Assembly: GCA_001584585.1 (NCBI GenBank) | Contig: LSYV01000023.1 | Span: 771,439-835,438, forward strand | Length of the DNA: 64,000 bases | Reading direction: 5' to 3' | From: Gonium pectorale | Lineage: Eukaryota > Chlorophyta > Chlorophyceae > Chlamydomonadales > Volvocaceae | Shown here: in pieces, positions 9,038 to 20,196 of the stretch | How positions within the stretch are numbered: position 1 is the stretch's first letter | How the letters are laid out: every line of letters starts with the position of its first letter | Position numbers and translations under genes: made by a program | Notes under the pieces: generated by a model | What the model saw: only the letters and a program-made list of their open reading frames with translations | The model's database searches: none | Told to the model about the DNA's origin: nothing

Positions 9038-11938
9038 ATGCAGGGCTCGCATAAATTTAGACAATTGAAGCCATGCCGCCCCCTCACAAGCTGCCCGGTT
9101 CTTTCAATTACGCAGCTCGCGGCTCGGCTGCAGCCCGCAGCCCTCTCAGGGCGCCGCATCCTGGCCGTGACGGCTGCGGCGCGGCGGCTGAATACTGACT
9201 CCGCTCGCAACGGCGGCAAGCGCTCGGGGTTAGATGACGACTCGGGGGACGAGGCCGACCCTCTCGACTACGAGCCGCCTGAGAAGCGCCGCCGCGTGAA
9301 CGGTCACGCGCGCTTCAACGCTCGCTCCGGCTCTCGTGGCCGGCGAGGCGCCTCTTCAGACGAGTTTTCGGACGACCCCTCGTGGGCGTCTGGCGCAGGC
9401 AGCAGCGATGACGATGACAGCGGCTCTGGCGCGGGCCACAGCATGGGCAACGGCGTCCGCCGCGGCCGCGGTGGCGCCGCTGGCGCTGGCGGGCGCGCTC
9501 AGCTTCACTCTGGCGTGCACATCACCATAGTTCGGCGCGACGCCGACGGGCGGCCCGTGCAGGTTCAGACGCAGGCGGCCGGGGGCTTTGGTGGCGGCCG
9601 CGGGCCCGGCCTGGGCCTTGGCGGCCTCGGACCTATGGGTGGCGCTGGTGAGCTGCCGCTGTTTGAGCAGCGATGCCCCGGACCGGACGCGGGACCGCAC
9701 CGGCTCCGGGTCGCGCCGGGCAGCGGCGATTACGGCAGCGCCGGGTCCGCGGGCGAGGGTGGAGGCGCGGCGCGGCGGGGGCGCGGCAAGTACCAGCACT
9801 GGAAGTCGGCATACGGCGAGTACGATGAGGATGAGTGCGACGAGGAGGACGAGCACCACCCTGCAGAGGGCCAAGAGCGGCGGCGCAACCGTGCCGGAGT
9901 TGCAGTGGTTGCGGATGAGGAGGGGGAGGTGGGATCGGACGGCCTCTGGCACCCGGGCGTGGCGCCCCCCGAGGGCCGTGCCGTGCGCAGCGCTGCTCCA
10001 GCGCCGGCTGCGGTGAGCGCGGGGCAGCAGGGGCAGCCACCGGCGGCGGCTGAGGGAGCGGCCGCTGTCCCAACAGCGGCGGCGCGCTTTGTGGGCTACA
10101 CCGAGACGCCGCTGGGTCCCGTGCCACGATACGCCCTGGCTGACGCCGCTAGCAGGGCTGCGGCCGCCGCGGCCCGGCGGAAAGCGAAGGGCTTCGGCGG
10201 AGGTCGGGCTGCCCGACTCGGCGGCGGCACCATCGCAACGGCGGGAGCTCCCGTGCTGAAAGACCCCCTGGACTTCCTGGCTCAGCTCGCCTGTGAGGCG
10301 CTGGCCAGCCCCAAGCCGCAGAAGGCCGAGGCCAAGGACGTGACCATGTCAGGACCGGAGGCGCCAGTTGCACCTGCAGCGGAGAAGCTGGACCCTGGGC
10401 AAAACGGCGGAGCAGGCTCTGTGGCGAGCGGCGGGGCAGTGGCGCCCGGAAGTGGAGATGCCGGTGACGCTGCCGCCGCAGCGGTGGGGGCAGTGGCTGC
10501 TGCTGCTGCTGTGGATGTGAAGCAGGAGCCCATGCGGGAGCAGGAAGGCAGTGCGGGCGGGGAAGGACAGGTGCAGGACGGTAGCCAGCCACCTGCAGCA
10601 CCCCTCGCGCCGGTCCCAAGCACGGCGGACGCTCTCCCAGCCGCTCTGGCCTTAGATTCGGTGCCTGGGGCGGCTGTCGCCGTTGCGCCGCATCACCAGT
10701 TGAGCGCCGAGGCGCCGCAGCCGCCGGAGGTCCTGCAGCCGCAGCCTGCGGCGGCGCCAGCGGCAGAAGGCAGCGGTCCAAGAGACTTCGCCAGCACGGA
10801 TGTTCTGGAGCCGCCGCCCCTCCTCGTCGCCGTCGCGCCTGCCATGCAGTTGGCAGACGTTGCTGCGTCGAGTACGGTGATGGCCTGCGCAGCCTTAGGT
10901 TCACCGACAACGGTGTTGGGCGCTGCTCCCTCGACAAACGCCACCGCAGCAGCCACCGCTGCCGGTGCGCCCGGCGCGCCACCCTCCTTGGCCCCCGGCC
11001 TGCCGCCCGGGGATCCCATCGCGGTTGCCGCGGCACCTGCCCTCTCCCTGAGCGCTGAAGCCGCCACTAGCTGCGGCGCGAGCTCCGGTATTGCCACTTG
11101 CATGGGCGCCACCAGCGCCGCCCTCGCCACCGCCGCCGCCGCCGCCCTACCTGTGACCGCCGGTGCCCCCGCAGCAAGCGGGAGCATCACCGATATCGAC
11201 CTTGCCAGCCTCGGCAATCTGGCTGCCAACGCCGCCGCTGTCAACATGGCCGGGGTGGCAGTTGCGGCGGCGCTTTTCCGGAACCAGCAGCAACAGCAAC
11301 AACAGCAGGCGCTGCAGGCCGCCGGCTTAGGGCTGAGCCTCACCACCGAGGTGGGCCCGGCGGCGCCGCTGGCGCTCCACGGCATGCTGCCGCAGCCGCT
11401 GCCGGCACTGCCGCTCCAGCTCGCGTCGCCACAGCTGCCAGCGGCAGCGCCGACGTCGGGGCTTCTGCCGCAGCCGCCGATGCTGTGGCCGCCGATGGCC
11501 AGCGGTGTCGGTGCGCTGCTGGCGGCGCCGGCGCCGCTTGCTACCGCGACGGCGCCGCCGCCGCCAATGCTGACGGGAGCGCCGGGGCTGTTCCCTGGGC
11601 AGGGCATGGACACCTCGGGTCAGCTGCTACCGATGATGCGGCTGCTGCAGATGCAAATGCAGATGGCAGCTGTGGCGCGGCCGGACGGCCTTCCGCTCTC
11701 CCTCCCGTCCTTCCCCGGCGCGCTGATGCCCGGGCTGCCCGGCTTTCCGGGCCTGCCCACGGACCCGCTGGCGGGCCTGCTGCAGCCGGCGGCAGCGGCG
11801 GCGGCGGTGGCACACGCGGCGAGCTGCGTGCCGCCGGCAGCGCCGCCTCCTGCGATGGACATGGGGCTCGTGGGCGCTGCGCCGGTGCCCCACGGCATGC
11901 TGACCGCTATGCCGTTTGCGCTCCAACCCTCGCGTTGA
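9038..11938 (+). CDS. Hypothetical low-complexity, probably nuclear protein
   Basis: I do not recognise this protein. The open frame is 966 residues from the ATG at 9038; in-frame ATGs also occur at 8849 and 8915, but codon use upstream of about 9110 includes TTA and ATA, which are rare here, so the first exon may lie elsewhere and join at a CAG acceptor near 9115. From there the frame is strongly GC3-biased, which supports coding. Visible features in order: acidic DDDSGDEADPLDYEPPEKRRRV with a basic nuclear-localisation-like cluster, Arg/Gly/Ser-rich and acidic stretches (DDDDSGSG, EYDEDECDEEDEHH), a long Ala/Pro-rich region, a run of eight Gln, and a Met/Gln-rich then Pro/Leu-rich C-terminus. 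There is no catalytic or DNA-binding fold I can name. It could be a transcriptional or RNA-associated scaffold; that is inference from composition only. Confidence 0.6.
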   Translation: MQGSHKFRQLKPCRPLTSCPVLSITQLAARLQPAALSGRRILAVTAAARRLNTDSARNGGKRSGLDDDSGDEADPLDYEPPEKRRRVNGHARFNARSGSRGRRGASSDEFSDDPSWASGAGSSDDDDSGSGAGHSMGNGVRRGRGGAAGAGGRAQLHSGVHITIVRRDADGRPVQVQTQAAGGFGGGRGPGLGLGGLGPMGGAGELPLFEQRCPGPDAGPHRLRVAPGSGDYGSAGSAGEGGGAARRGRGKYQHWKSAYGEYDEDECDEEDEHHPAEGQERRRNRAGVAVVADEEGEVGSDGLWHPGVAPPEGRAVRSAAPAPAAVSAGQQGQPPAAAEGAAAVPTAAARFVGYTETPLGPVPRYALADAASRAAAAAARRKAKGFGGGRAARLGGGTIATAGAPVLKDPLDFLAQLACEALASPKPQKAEAKDVTMSGPEAPVAPAAEKLDPGQNGGAGSVASGGAVAPGSGDAGDAAAAAVGAVAAAAAVDVKQEPMREQEGSAGGEGQVQDGSQPPAAPLAPVPSTADALPAALALDSVPGAAVAVAPHHQLSAEAPQPPEVLQPQPAAAPAAEGSGPRDFASTDVLEPPPLLVAVAPAMQLADVAASSTVMACAALGSPTTVLGAAPSTNATAAATAAGAPGAPPSLAPGLPPGDPIAVAAAPALSLSAEAATSCGASSGIATCMGATSAALATAAAAALPVTAGAPAASGSITDIDLASLGNLAANAAAVNMAGVAVAAALFRNQQQQQQQQALQAAGLGLSLTTEVGPAAPLALHGMLPQPLPALPLQLASPQLPAAAPTSGLLPQPPMLWPPMASGVGALLAAPAPLATATAPPPPMLTGAPGLFPGQGMDTSGQLLPMMRLLQMQMQMAAVARPDGLPLSLPSFPGALMPGLPGFPGLPTDPLAGLLQPAAAAAAVAHAASCVPPAAPPPAMDMGLVGAAPVPHGMLTAMPFALQPSR

Positions 11939-14900
11939 AGCAGTCGGCCCTGCGTCTGCGACAGGCCGCAGCTGCTGCCGCTTGCGTCCGTTCTGTTGTC
12001 CTGCTTACCCCATGCTGCCGAAGGAAAGCAACCGAGTGATGGGTTATGCGCTGACTGTGGACGTGACGTTCGGGCCTGCCTTCTTGACCATTCGCGCGGG
12101 CTCCGTTGTGTGCGCTAGCAAGAGTAGAATGGCTGCCGTCCGCAACGGCCATGTGAGCCGTGTGAGCTGCGTCGGGCGGTGTGTGGGTTCTGCGGAGCTG
12201 AATAACGAGGACCAAGACGCGTAGACCTTGCGTGTGTCGCCTGCGTTTCTGCGTGCCGGGCTGCTGCGCCCCGCCGCAGGTTTTGATGTTTCACCGTGCG
12301 GACGACTCGGACTCAACGCTCACCCACACGCTCTTGACGTTGCCTGGGCTGCCTGCGCGCGTGCGGCGGTGCCTTGAGCAAGTTTTTGCCCCGTGCCTGT
12401 CTATTACGTGTGGTGTGTGATCTGACGTGACCTGATCAATCGGTGCGCGTGCCATGCCGGCGGCCGCGCAAGAAGGCCCACTGCTACGTGCCGCTCTGGT
12501 TTCGGGATATTGGTATCGGGACTCAAATCTCTTCTCTTCATTTCCGGACCAGGCTTTATCGCGCGTTCTCACAAACAGAGCCGGTGCTAGGGTGGTTTGG
12601 CCTCCCTGCCGCTGCCCCTCCAGGCGAGAGACCATTCATGCCTGGAGTCAAGCAAGAGCCAGCCGGCGCGGTAACTACCGCAGCTTTCCTTAGCTGGCTC
12701 GGCGTTGCCCTGCTCCTAGCAATGTTGCGTGAATGCCGGCGCATTGGCCGCTTCGTAAGCGCATTGTTCACCGGTGGACGGGCGGGGGAGGGGCGTAGGG
12801 ACCGCGGCGGGGCCGATCCGGCGCCCGCGGCCCTCTTGGCAAGGTGGCGCCTCGATCTCGGGGTGGATGCGCTGCGCGGACCGGCGTGCGAGCGGCGGAT
12901 CGGAGAGGATGCCTCTTTTCCTCTGTCGGCGGGCGGACTGTTTCGGGACGAAAGTGGAGTCGGACGAACAGCCGATGGCGCCGAGGTCGCCATGGCACCG
13001 GACTCTCAACGTGCAAACCGTGGCCGTGCCGTGATCCACGCAATGCTGGCGCAGGCGCCATACGGCCCCAACGCGGCCTGGCTCGCAGAGCCTACAGTAT
13101 GCGCAGGCGCCCGGACGCGTGCGCGGCATGGGTGGGATGCGAGCCGCTTGATTTGAGCGCAGCTGTGTTAAGGTTGGCACGGCCTCTTGGGGCCAGCGGT
13201 ATCCCGTTTCAGGGGGAACTGGGGCTTTCTGACACCTGCGTCCGGGAATGGCAGGTGTCGGCCCGAGGCTTGCAAGGAATGCTTGGTTGCATCACGTGGG
13301 GTGTGTTCGTTTGGGGGAAAAGTGAGTCGCGTCACGCAGCCCCACGCCCCCACCGCCAACCCTCCCATCACCACGTGCCCCCTTCGTGGCATTCAGTTGC
13401 CCATGCCCGTTACCGCCACCAGTGTGCTGGGAGCATCAGCCGTGTGGCGGTGGCGGCCTCTTGGGTGCTGGCGCGTGGCTCTTCGGTTGCGCAATGTACA
13501 ATAATGGATTCCCGCAGTGACGGCGACGCGTGTGCTGTTTGGTACGAATACCGTTCTAACTTATTGTCCCGAGAGGTGTAGCGAGCGAAGGTGTGTGTAT
13601 GCGAGCTTGTGCGTGAGTGGGCGCGTGACGGCGTTGTGCCGTGGTTCACACGCGAGCGTGTGCGTGCGCCGTTGTCCTTCGGATACGGGGCTGGGGCCTC
13701 AGCTTCTGGGGTGCGTGAGTGAATGGGGGCATCAAGGGGCGTGTGCCGCTGCATACAGCGTGGAAGGACAGGAGCACAATTTTTCCCTCGTGCCCGGGCT
13801 TTCCAAGGGCTTGACTGCGGCTTGTGTGTGGCATAACTGTGCTAAGGGTTTGGTAACATTCCTTCTGCCGTGAGACTCGTTTCTGAGCCTGTCAAGGACG
13901 GAGAGCGTGTATGCGCGAGGGATTGCCGGGGTTGAGCCGCAGCGCCATGCCCTTGCCAGCTAGCACAACAGTCGGGCGCTCTGCTGGCTCAGCAACTGGG
14001 GGAAGCAGCGCAATACGGCACCGCAGCTGACCTCTGGGCCACAGGGCACGGCGCAGCCCGGTAAAGGTGTTCAATCTTTGAAGTGCTCTCGAGCCCTGAT
14101 GTACAGGTACTGCTGAGCTGAGTTATCCAACGCGCATGTGCCTTCACAACCTACACCAGCTCAATACCGCCTCTGTCATCGCAGAAACGGGCTACATAAA
14201 CGGGATATGCAAATGGGCACAACGGACGCCTGTGCCCTGAGACTGGGATGATGGCACCCACTTCGGGCCTGCACCCCGCGCTCAGCCCTGACGCCCAGTG
14301 CTGCCGCCGGCACGCGGCGCCGCGGCAACGACAGGCCTCGATAGGGCCGCAGCGATAGGCCAGCCTTGCAATCGGCGCTCGCCGGGCTCGCCGGCTCGCG
14401 TCGCCGCACGGCATCAAACGCAGCGCGCGGCACGCAGAGGAACACAATTACACAACGTGATTGGCGCAGGGGCTAAGTTTCTGCCCAGTGCTCCGACTGT
14501 CTCTCGATCGGCCAATCCTTCCCTTATCTGGACCTGGTAAGTTTCCCCGTGTAGAGTCAATGTAAGCCGCAGACATCCGGCAGCCGGCAGGAGGCAGCAG
14601 GCCCGCCAACTGCCGCCGGTCCGTCGTCTCCTGTGCCGCCACGGCTGGATCCAGCGCCTGCATGTTGGCGGCCCCAACCGCAGCGACCTCCGAGTCTCAA
14701 CCGGCAGCAGCCTCGCAGAAGGTCCAGCTAGCGCCCATATGCACAGCGCACAGAGCGACAGTGCGGACCGCCGCCACCGGCGCCATTGTCTCCCGCCACC
14801 AGCGCTGCCCCCCGGCCCCGCTGGGGACAGTGAACAAGGGAAACTGGTCGCGTCGCGAACACCGAATGGCATACAAAGTTGAAAAGCTTGTAGTGGTTTT

Positions 14901-16270
14901 GTTCTACGGTAGTTGTAGTCGACCTGTGCAACTGCGACGGTTGCACGAGCGAGCAGCGCCGTAGCGTACCATTTGACGGCTGTGAGCGCTGACATATAGT
15001 CGGATGGGGACCCGCTGGGGAAAGCTCGAAGCCCGGCCGCTGCCAGACGATCGGCCTGTCGTCGCGGTTGCTGCCCTCTGCGGTCGCTCGCAGGCCCGCC
15101 AGCTGCGTTGAGAGTTGTGGTCGTGACCACGGCCGCAGCCATACTCCTGCATTGCCAGCCATATCACACTGACGGAGGACGTTGCCAGTGCGGCAACGTC
15201 CGCATACCGCCGTTCGGCGTCCAGGGTGGGCGGGCGCCCGCGCGCCGGTACCGTGCCGTACTGTCGTACGGACGGCTGCCGGCACTGCCGCTGCGACGGC
15301 TGGGGAGCCTGGCGACGGGCATAGGGGGATGAACGGCCCGCAGGTCCCCAAAGTGCCCTCCAGTGAGCAGCAGCTTCGGCGGCGCAAGGATCTCGAGTCC
15401 AACACAGCGTAACCAGCACCCGACCTTCCCGTAGAGCGCCCCCAAGGTGGATTGCAGCTTCATGGCGTGACCACGCCGGCCCCCGGCCCGGGCGCAGGCC
15501 TACACTTGGCTTTGACCGCTACAGAGGTGGATTCCAGTCATGGACTGCACGCTGGGCGTGCCACCAGCGACGCGCTATTCCTCCGGCGCCTCTGGCTGTG
15601 CGCATGATCAGTATTCGGTGCCAATAGTTCCCATATGCGTGGCCGCCGCTCGGTCCGCTCGCGCAAACCCCGCTTGACTCTTTGCTCTGGACCACGGGTC
15701 ATCCGGGCCATCTTCTTATGTGGCGAAAAACGTATCGGGCCGGGCCGCCAAGGCGCACCTGGTGCACAGACAACGTGTTCAAACGCACGGTTAGTGCTGT
15801 CTCGGGAGGTACGTCGTGTCCATAGGGCCGCAAGCCAGTAGCTTAGAGTACACGCGGGCTTGCAGGCTGTCAACCACATCAAGGCAAGCGCGATCCGTGC
15901 CCGCGTGCCTAGACATTGGTTAGCAGGGAGGACGCGGTGCGGCAAGACCCATGACACGCAACACCCTCGCACGAACGGGACCGAAACCACCGTTCAACAA
16001 TGATAGCATTACCCAACCGAGCACATATAGGGAGACGCAGAACACATCGCAGCTAGATTGCGTCCACGGCTTTTTGTCGCCTTTCTGCGGTGCTTTACAG
16101 CGTGCGGAATCCCGCAGCCCTACAGAGGTTGCACATACCGTTTCAGTGCTTGGTCTCTCGTCTACTTTGACATGTTTAAAGGAGGTACACGTGCCGACAG
16201 TCGGCGTTAGAGTGCCCGCGACTCCGCATGCACCAGACCGTCTGCGTCGTCCTATCTACAAAACGCTTAC
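11939..16270. other. Long non-coding stretch between hypothetical gene and DP
   Basis: The first 2 kb or so is GT-rich with GTGCGTG-type runs, like volvocine 3' untranslated regions, and probably belongs to the upstream gene, though no TGTAA signal was found. The remainder has several open frames (for example minus 14414-15142 and 15164-15463), none with a recognisable motif. Two perfect hairpins occur near 15.2 kb. No gene is supported. Confidence 0.55.
15177..15201. repeat. Perfect inverted repeat (hairpin)
   Basis: GGACGTTGCC, a five-base loop AGTGC, then GGCAACGTCC: a 10-bp perfect stem. A second shorter hairpin, CCGTAC-TGTC-GTACGG, lies at 15256-15271. Both are about 1 kb upstream of the DP gene. 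They may be a relic of a mobile element or a structured transcript; neither is shown. Confidence 0.6.
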
Positions 16271-19200
16271 ATGGGCTCTGACAGCAAGCTCGTAAAGAAG
16301 GGCTCGCGAAACCGGGCCGCTGTCGGTCGCTCTGGGGCTTCGGGAACTGCAGGAGGGCTCCGGTTCTTCAGCCTGAAGGTCGTGGAGAGGATCCGCTCGC
16401 GCGCGAAGACGACTTACAACGCGGTCGCTCAGGTGCGCGGTCGCTGGCACCGCTGTGCCAGCTGTGGGCCTGGCGGAGGCGCTCCATATGAACGATGCTT
16501 GCTTGAACGTATGCAGGAGCTGGTACAGGAGCTGAACGGCGAGCTCGGAGTGGCCATCAAGGATGGCAAATCCATCCGTCGGCGCTGTTACGACGCGATC
16601 AACGTGCTGCTGGCGGCAGGGCTCATAAAGAGGGACGACAAGAAGCAGGTCGTCTGGCGCGGTCACGGAAGCGTGGAGCTTGACAGGCTGCAAGCCGAGC
16701 TGGAGAACCGGCAGCGGGAGGTGGAGCGCAAGGCGTTGCTCCTGCAGGTGCTGGCGGCCGTGTACGATGCCAGCCTGACTGGGGCGGTGGCGATTAGAAC
16801 GGCGCCGGGTACTTGATTGCGGTGTGTGAACGCCAAGCGCCACAGACGTCTTTCTTCCATACATGCCTTTTCGACTGACGTGCTCTTGCACGACCGTACC
16901 TTGCTATCCTGATAAGTGAACGTTCACTCGACGCCCTTTGGCCGCCGCCAGGAGCTGGAGAGGCAGCGCAAGGCGCTGGAGGTGCTGGCGGAGCTGGCAA
17001 GGGCCCGGGAGGCAGAGGCGTGCAACAGCGGCAGCGGCGCCGGTGGTAGCGGGAGGGCCGGCCCTGACAGAGCCGCTGCGTTGCTACAGCTGACGCCCCC
17101 CTTCACGCTAGTACAGGTATGGATTCAACTGGTATAGGATAAGGAGGCGCTTGTGTGCGAGCTGAGAGATGAATGTTTTGATGTGCCGTTTTGGTCAACC
17201 TTCTGTGTTAAACAGTTATAGTGTTGCCGCCGAGCGCACCGGGTGTTAAGGCGTAGGATGCCTTCAGGGATGGGATTGTGACCTCCACTTGGAAGGCTGA
17301 GAGCTCCACATGGTAGGCCGAGAGCTCCACTTGGCAGGCTAAGAGCTGAAGGCTTAACCTTTACTTGCCACAGGCGCGCAGCAGCGCGGGTCTGAAGCTT
17401 CACGTGTCGGAGGATCGCAGCTGCGTCGAGTTCCAACTGCCAGAGTGAGTCACTGGGCCGGGCGGGCGGGCGGCACCCGAGATATCAGCATTGTGTCCGT
17501 ACGGCTGTGCACCGTACGACTGGTCATGCTTTCTGCCGCACACGCACTTGAGGACGTGAGGCAGGCTCCAAGCGGGGCCCTTAACGGCTGAGGGCGGCGC
17601 TCCAAAGCAAGGTTTGCCAACATGCTGGCAGCTTGTCTGCATCTCGTCTCTACACTTTTGAGCAGCTCGACTGCTGTGCTGCGCGAGCCGCTGTGCTGCG
17701 CTGCGCCCGGCTGCGCACACCCGACGGCGCCTTGTCCCCCCAAGCCCCGCGTCTCTGACTTTGCGCTCCCCCCTCGCGCCCCGCCGCATGCAAGACCAAC
17801 CGCCTTGCGTTGCTCCGTGCCCCCCTCCCCTCCCGCCCGCAGGCAGCCGCTGCTGCTCCACGACGGCATCGACGTGTTGCTCCAGCTGCACCAGCTGCAT
17901 GCCGAGCGCGGGGGGCCCGGCCGTGCCAGCGCAGGCCAGCCGCCCGCCGTCGCCGCTGCCAGCGACGGCGCCGCCAGCCCCGCAGCGGCGCCCGGGCGCC
18001 AGGACCAGGACCACTACCAAGAGCAGGCGCTGCCGCAGCCAGAGGCGGCGGCGCGTTTGGGGCCGTTGCCGTTGCCTTGCCGCGGCACGGCGGCCCCTGG
18101 ATGTGCGCCTGCGCGGCCTGGACGCTTCAAGACGAGGAAGGCGAGGCAACTCAAGCTGGGTCGCCAGGCGCTGGCGCAGGCCCTGTCCAGCGAAGGCTGG
18201 GTGGCCGTGAAGGAGGAGCCCAGCGCCCAGCCGACGGGCCCGGCGGCGGGACCTAGCTTTGCGGAGCCCTCGCACGTGCTGGCAACGGCGGAGTCGTTGG
18301 ATCCCGCCCTCGGTGCCGACTGGCGCGCCAACGGCCTTCCCCCTCTGATGCTGCCCAGCCTGACCGACGCCGCCCTCGCATTCCTCCACGGCTGTCCCGC
18401 CCTGCCATCTGGTCTCTGCGTGGAGGATGTGGGGTTTGGGCCGGCGTCGTTGCCGTGGTTGGACAGCGGCGGTAGCTGCGTCCCCCCGGCGGCCGGGCCT
18501 GCGGGTGGCGGCGTTGCTGCGCCGTCGCTGCAGCTCCAGCCTCCGGTCCCGTTCCCTCGCCCGGGGTCGGCGGACAGTCTCTTCAACAGCAGCGGCGGTC
18601 TTCTTGGGGCCACACGAGCGCAGGGATCCGCGGCGACAGCAGCGACGGAGGTGGCCATAGCGGAGGCGGCCATCCCGCGGTCACTGCAGCAGCAACAGCA
18701 GACAGGGGTCTCCGGCTTCAACTCGCTTGCGGGGCCGCAGCCGCCCCCCTGCCTGGCGGTGCCGCTTGAGCAGCTGTGCGACGAGGACGCCCGCCAATAC
18801 ATGCCGCCGTCCTCGTGGGACCTCGACGACGATGCAGCCGACCCTCTGGGGCTGAGCCTTGCGGGAGACGACATGGCGACGTGGGGGTGGTCGTTCCGCC
18901 TCGGTGGGTGCGGGATGTGGCCTTGGGGAGCATGCGGCACCCACGCAAACCGCTCGGTGTCTTCTCGGGCGTGCGTGGTCTTCTCGGGCGTGCGTGGTTG
19001 CTGAGCGTACACGCGCGCAGGGGCCTGATGCTGTTCTGTTACTGCGGCGGCCCCGCCTGGTTCCTTCCCCTGCAGGTCTGGATGCCCCCAGCCTGCGCAA
19101 GGCCAGTCCGCGCAAGTCGGGGCCCGGTCAGCTCATCGGCGGCAGCCCCCGAAAGCCGCTGCCCGGGTCCGTCATGTCGGTCAGCCCCTTTAAGGCAGGG

Positions 19201-19410
19201 GCCGCCTTCTGCAGCAGCCCCTCCAAGCTCGGTCCCGGCCCTGGGCCGTTCCTGGTGGCGGGGAGCCCATGCAAGGCTGCAGGGCTGGGGCAGTTCCTCT
19301 CGGCCAGCCCCTGCAAGTCGGTCCCGAGCCAGTTCTTGTCGGGTCAGTGCCGCCGGGACCCGGGCCTGCAGCCCGCATCGGCGCCGGTGTCCCTGGGGAT
19401 GCAGTTATGA
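16271..19410 (+). CDS. DP1: DP transcription factor (E2F dimerisation partner)
   Basis: Heterodimer partner of E2F in the RB/MAT3 cell-cycle pathway. Six exons, phases consistent, 674 residues: 16271-16432, 16517-16747, 16952-17116, 17374-17444, 17843-18903, 19076-19410. The winged-helix DNA-binding domain spans about residues 29-105 (LRFFSLKVVERI, TTYNAVAQELV, RRRCYDAINVL at 75-85, KKQVVWRG), with the RRxYD DNA-contact pattern kept although DPs usually read RRRVYD. A Glu/Arg-rich coiled coil follows (106-155), then the DP dimerisation strand block (LTPPFTLVQ, LKLHVSEDRSCVEFQL, QPLLLHDGIDVLLQL). The second half is low complexity, and the last exon carries six S-P-x-K motifs. The gene name is by homology of the DP-specific signature; it is not an E2F because the coiled coil and the YDAINVL/WRG blocks follow the DP pattern. 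Confidence 0.92.
17282..17345. repeat. Degenerate 23-bp tandem repeat in DP intron
   Basis: Three imperfect copies of a unit containing GAGAGCTCCACTTGG and AGGCTGAG, inside the intron between exons 3 and 4 of the DP gene. Confidence 0.6.
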
Positions 19411-19785
19411 GGCCCGCTGAGGGCTTGCTCCGTGACGGACTTGCGCCACTGGCTTGGTGGTTCGTGTGGGCGTTTCAGTGCTGCGTCTGCAGCCTGTTTT
19501 CTATACATGTGACGAGCGAGGGGAGGAGAGAAGGCTTGCTTTGACCAGAGCCGTGGGGCAGTCTGTTCCGAACAGCAATCACCTCGAAACGACCATGCGC
19601 ACGCTCTGTCTGTTGTCGCTGGCCGAACTAAGATTCACCCAAAGCGAGACCTGGTTGTCGCAAACACAGCCCCATGCAGCTTGGGAAACGTTTGCGCGAG
19701 GAGCAGGGCGAGGCCTCCTTGCCTCCATCGAGCCATGCCAAGTGCTGTCGCTCGCCCCGTTGTTGGTTGGCCCTCATTAATGACA

Positions 19786-19821
19786 AACACTGTTGCGAAC
19801 ACTGTTGCGGACACTGTTGCG
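19786..19821. repeat. 12-bp tandem repeat, three copies
   Basis: AACACTGTTGCG repeated three times, the third copy starting with G instead of A. Located in the DP 3' region. Confidence 0.75.
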
Positions 19822-20136
19822 GAGCGAGACCGTTTGCTGCGAGGTAGGTGTGCTCTCGCCCGCGTGACATTTTTGCCAGAGTGTGATTAACCATGTTGCT
19901 CTGCGGCGCCGCCAGGCGGGCCGCGACGTCGCGTGTCCTGTGCTCCGCCGCCAGTGCATGGGCGCAGGCCCTTCAGCCTCTGCAGGGCCTGGCTGCCGAG
20001 TCCGCTCCGGACGGATGCACGACGAAGGCCCGCGGTCCCGCACTGTACCGTGCCTGCCTTCGTGAGGCAGCCTCTGGGGTCAAGGCTCTCTTCTAGCAGA
20101 GGCGGCCCCCCAACACACAATAATAAGCAACTCACT

Positions 20137-20196
20137 AAGTCGCATAATCGGTATGGTTGGGTTACGAAGTCGCATAATCGGTCTGGTTGGGTTACG
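20137..20196. repeat. 30-bp tandem duplication
   Basis: Two adjacent 30-bp copies (20137-20166 and 20167-20196) beginning AAGTCGCATAATCGGT, with a single A/C mismatch. A recent local duplication in non-coding sequence. Confidence 0.8.

Noticed and set aside
15164..15463. Minus-strand small gene starting MKLQSTLGALYGKV
   Set aside because: It has an ATG and a 100-codon frame but no family resemblance, no downstream exon support and palindromic DNA inside it.
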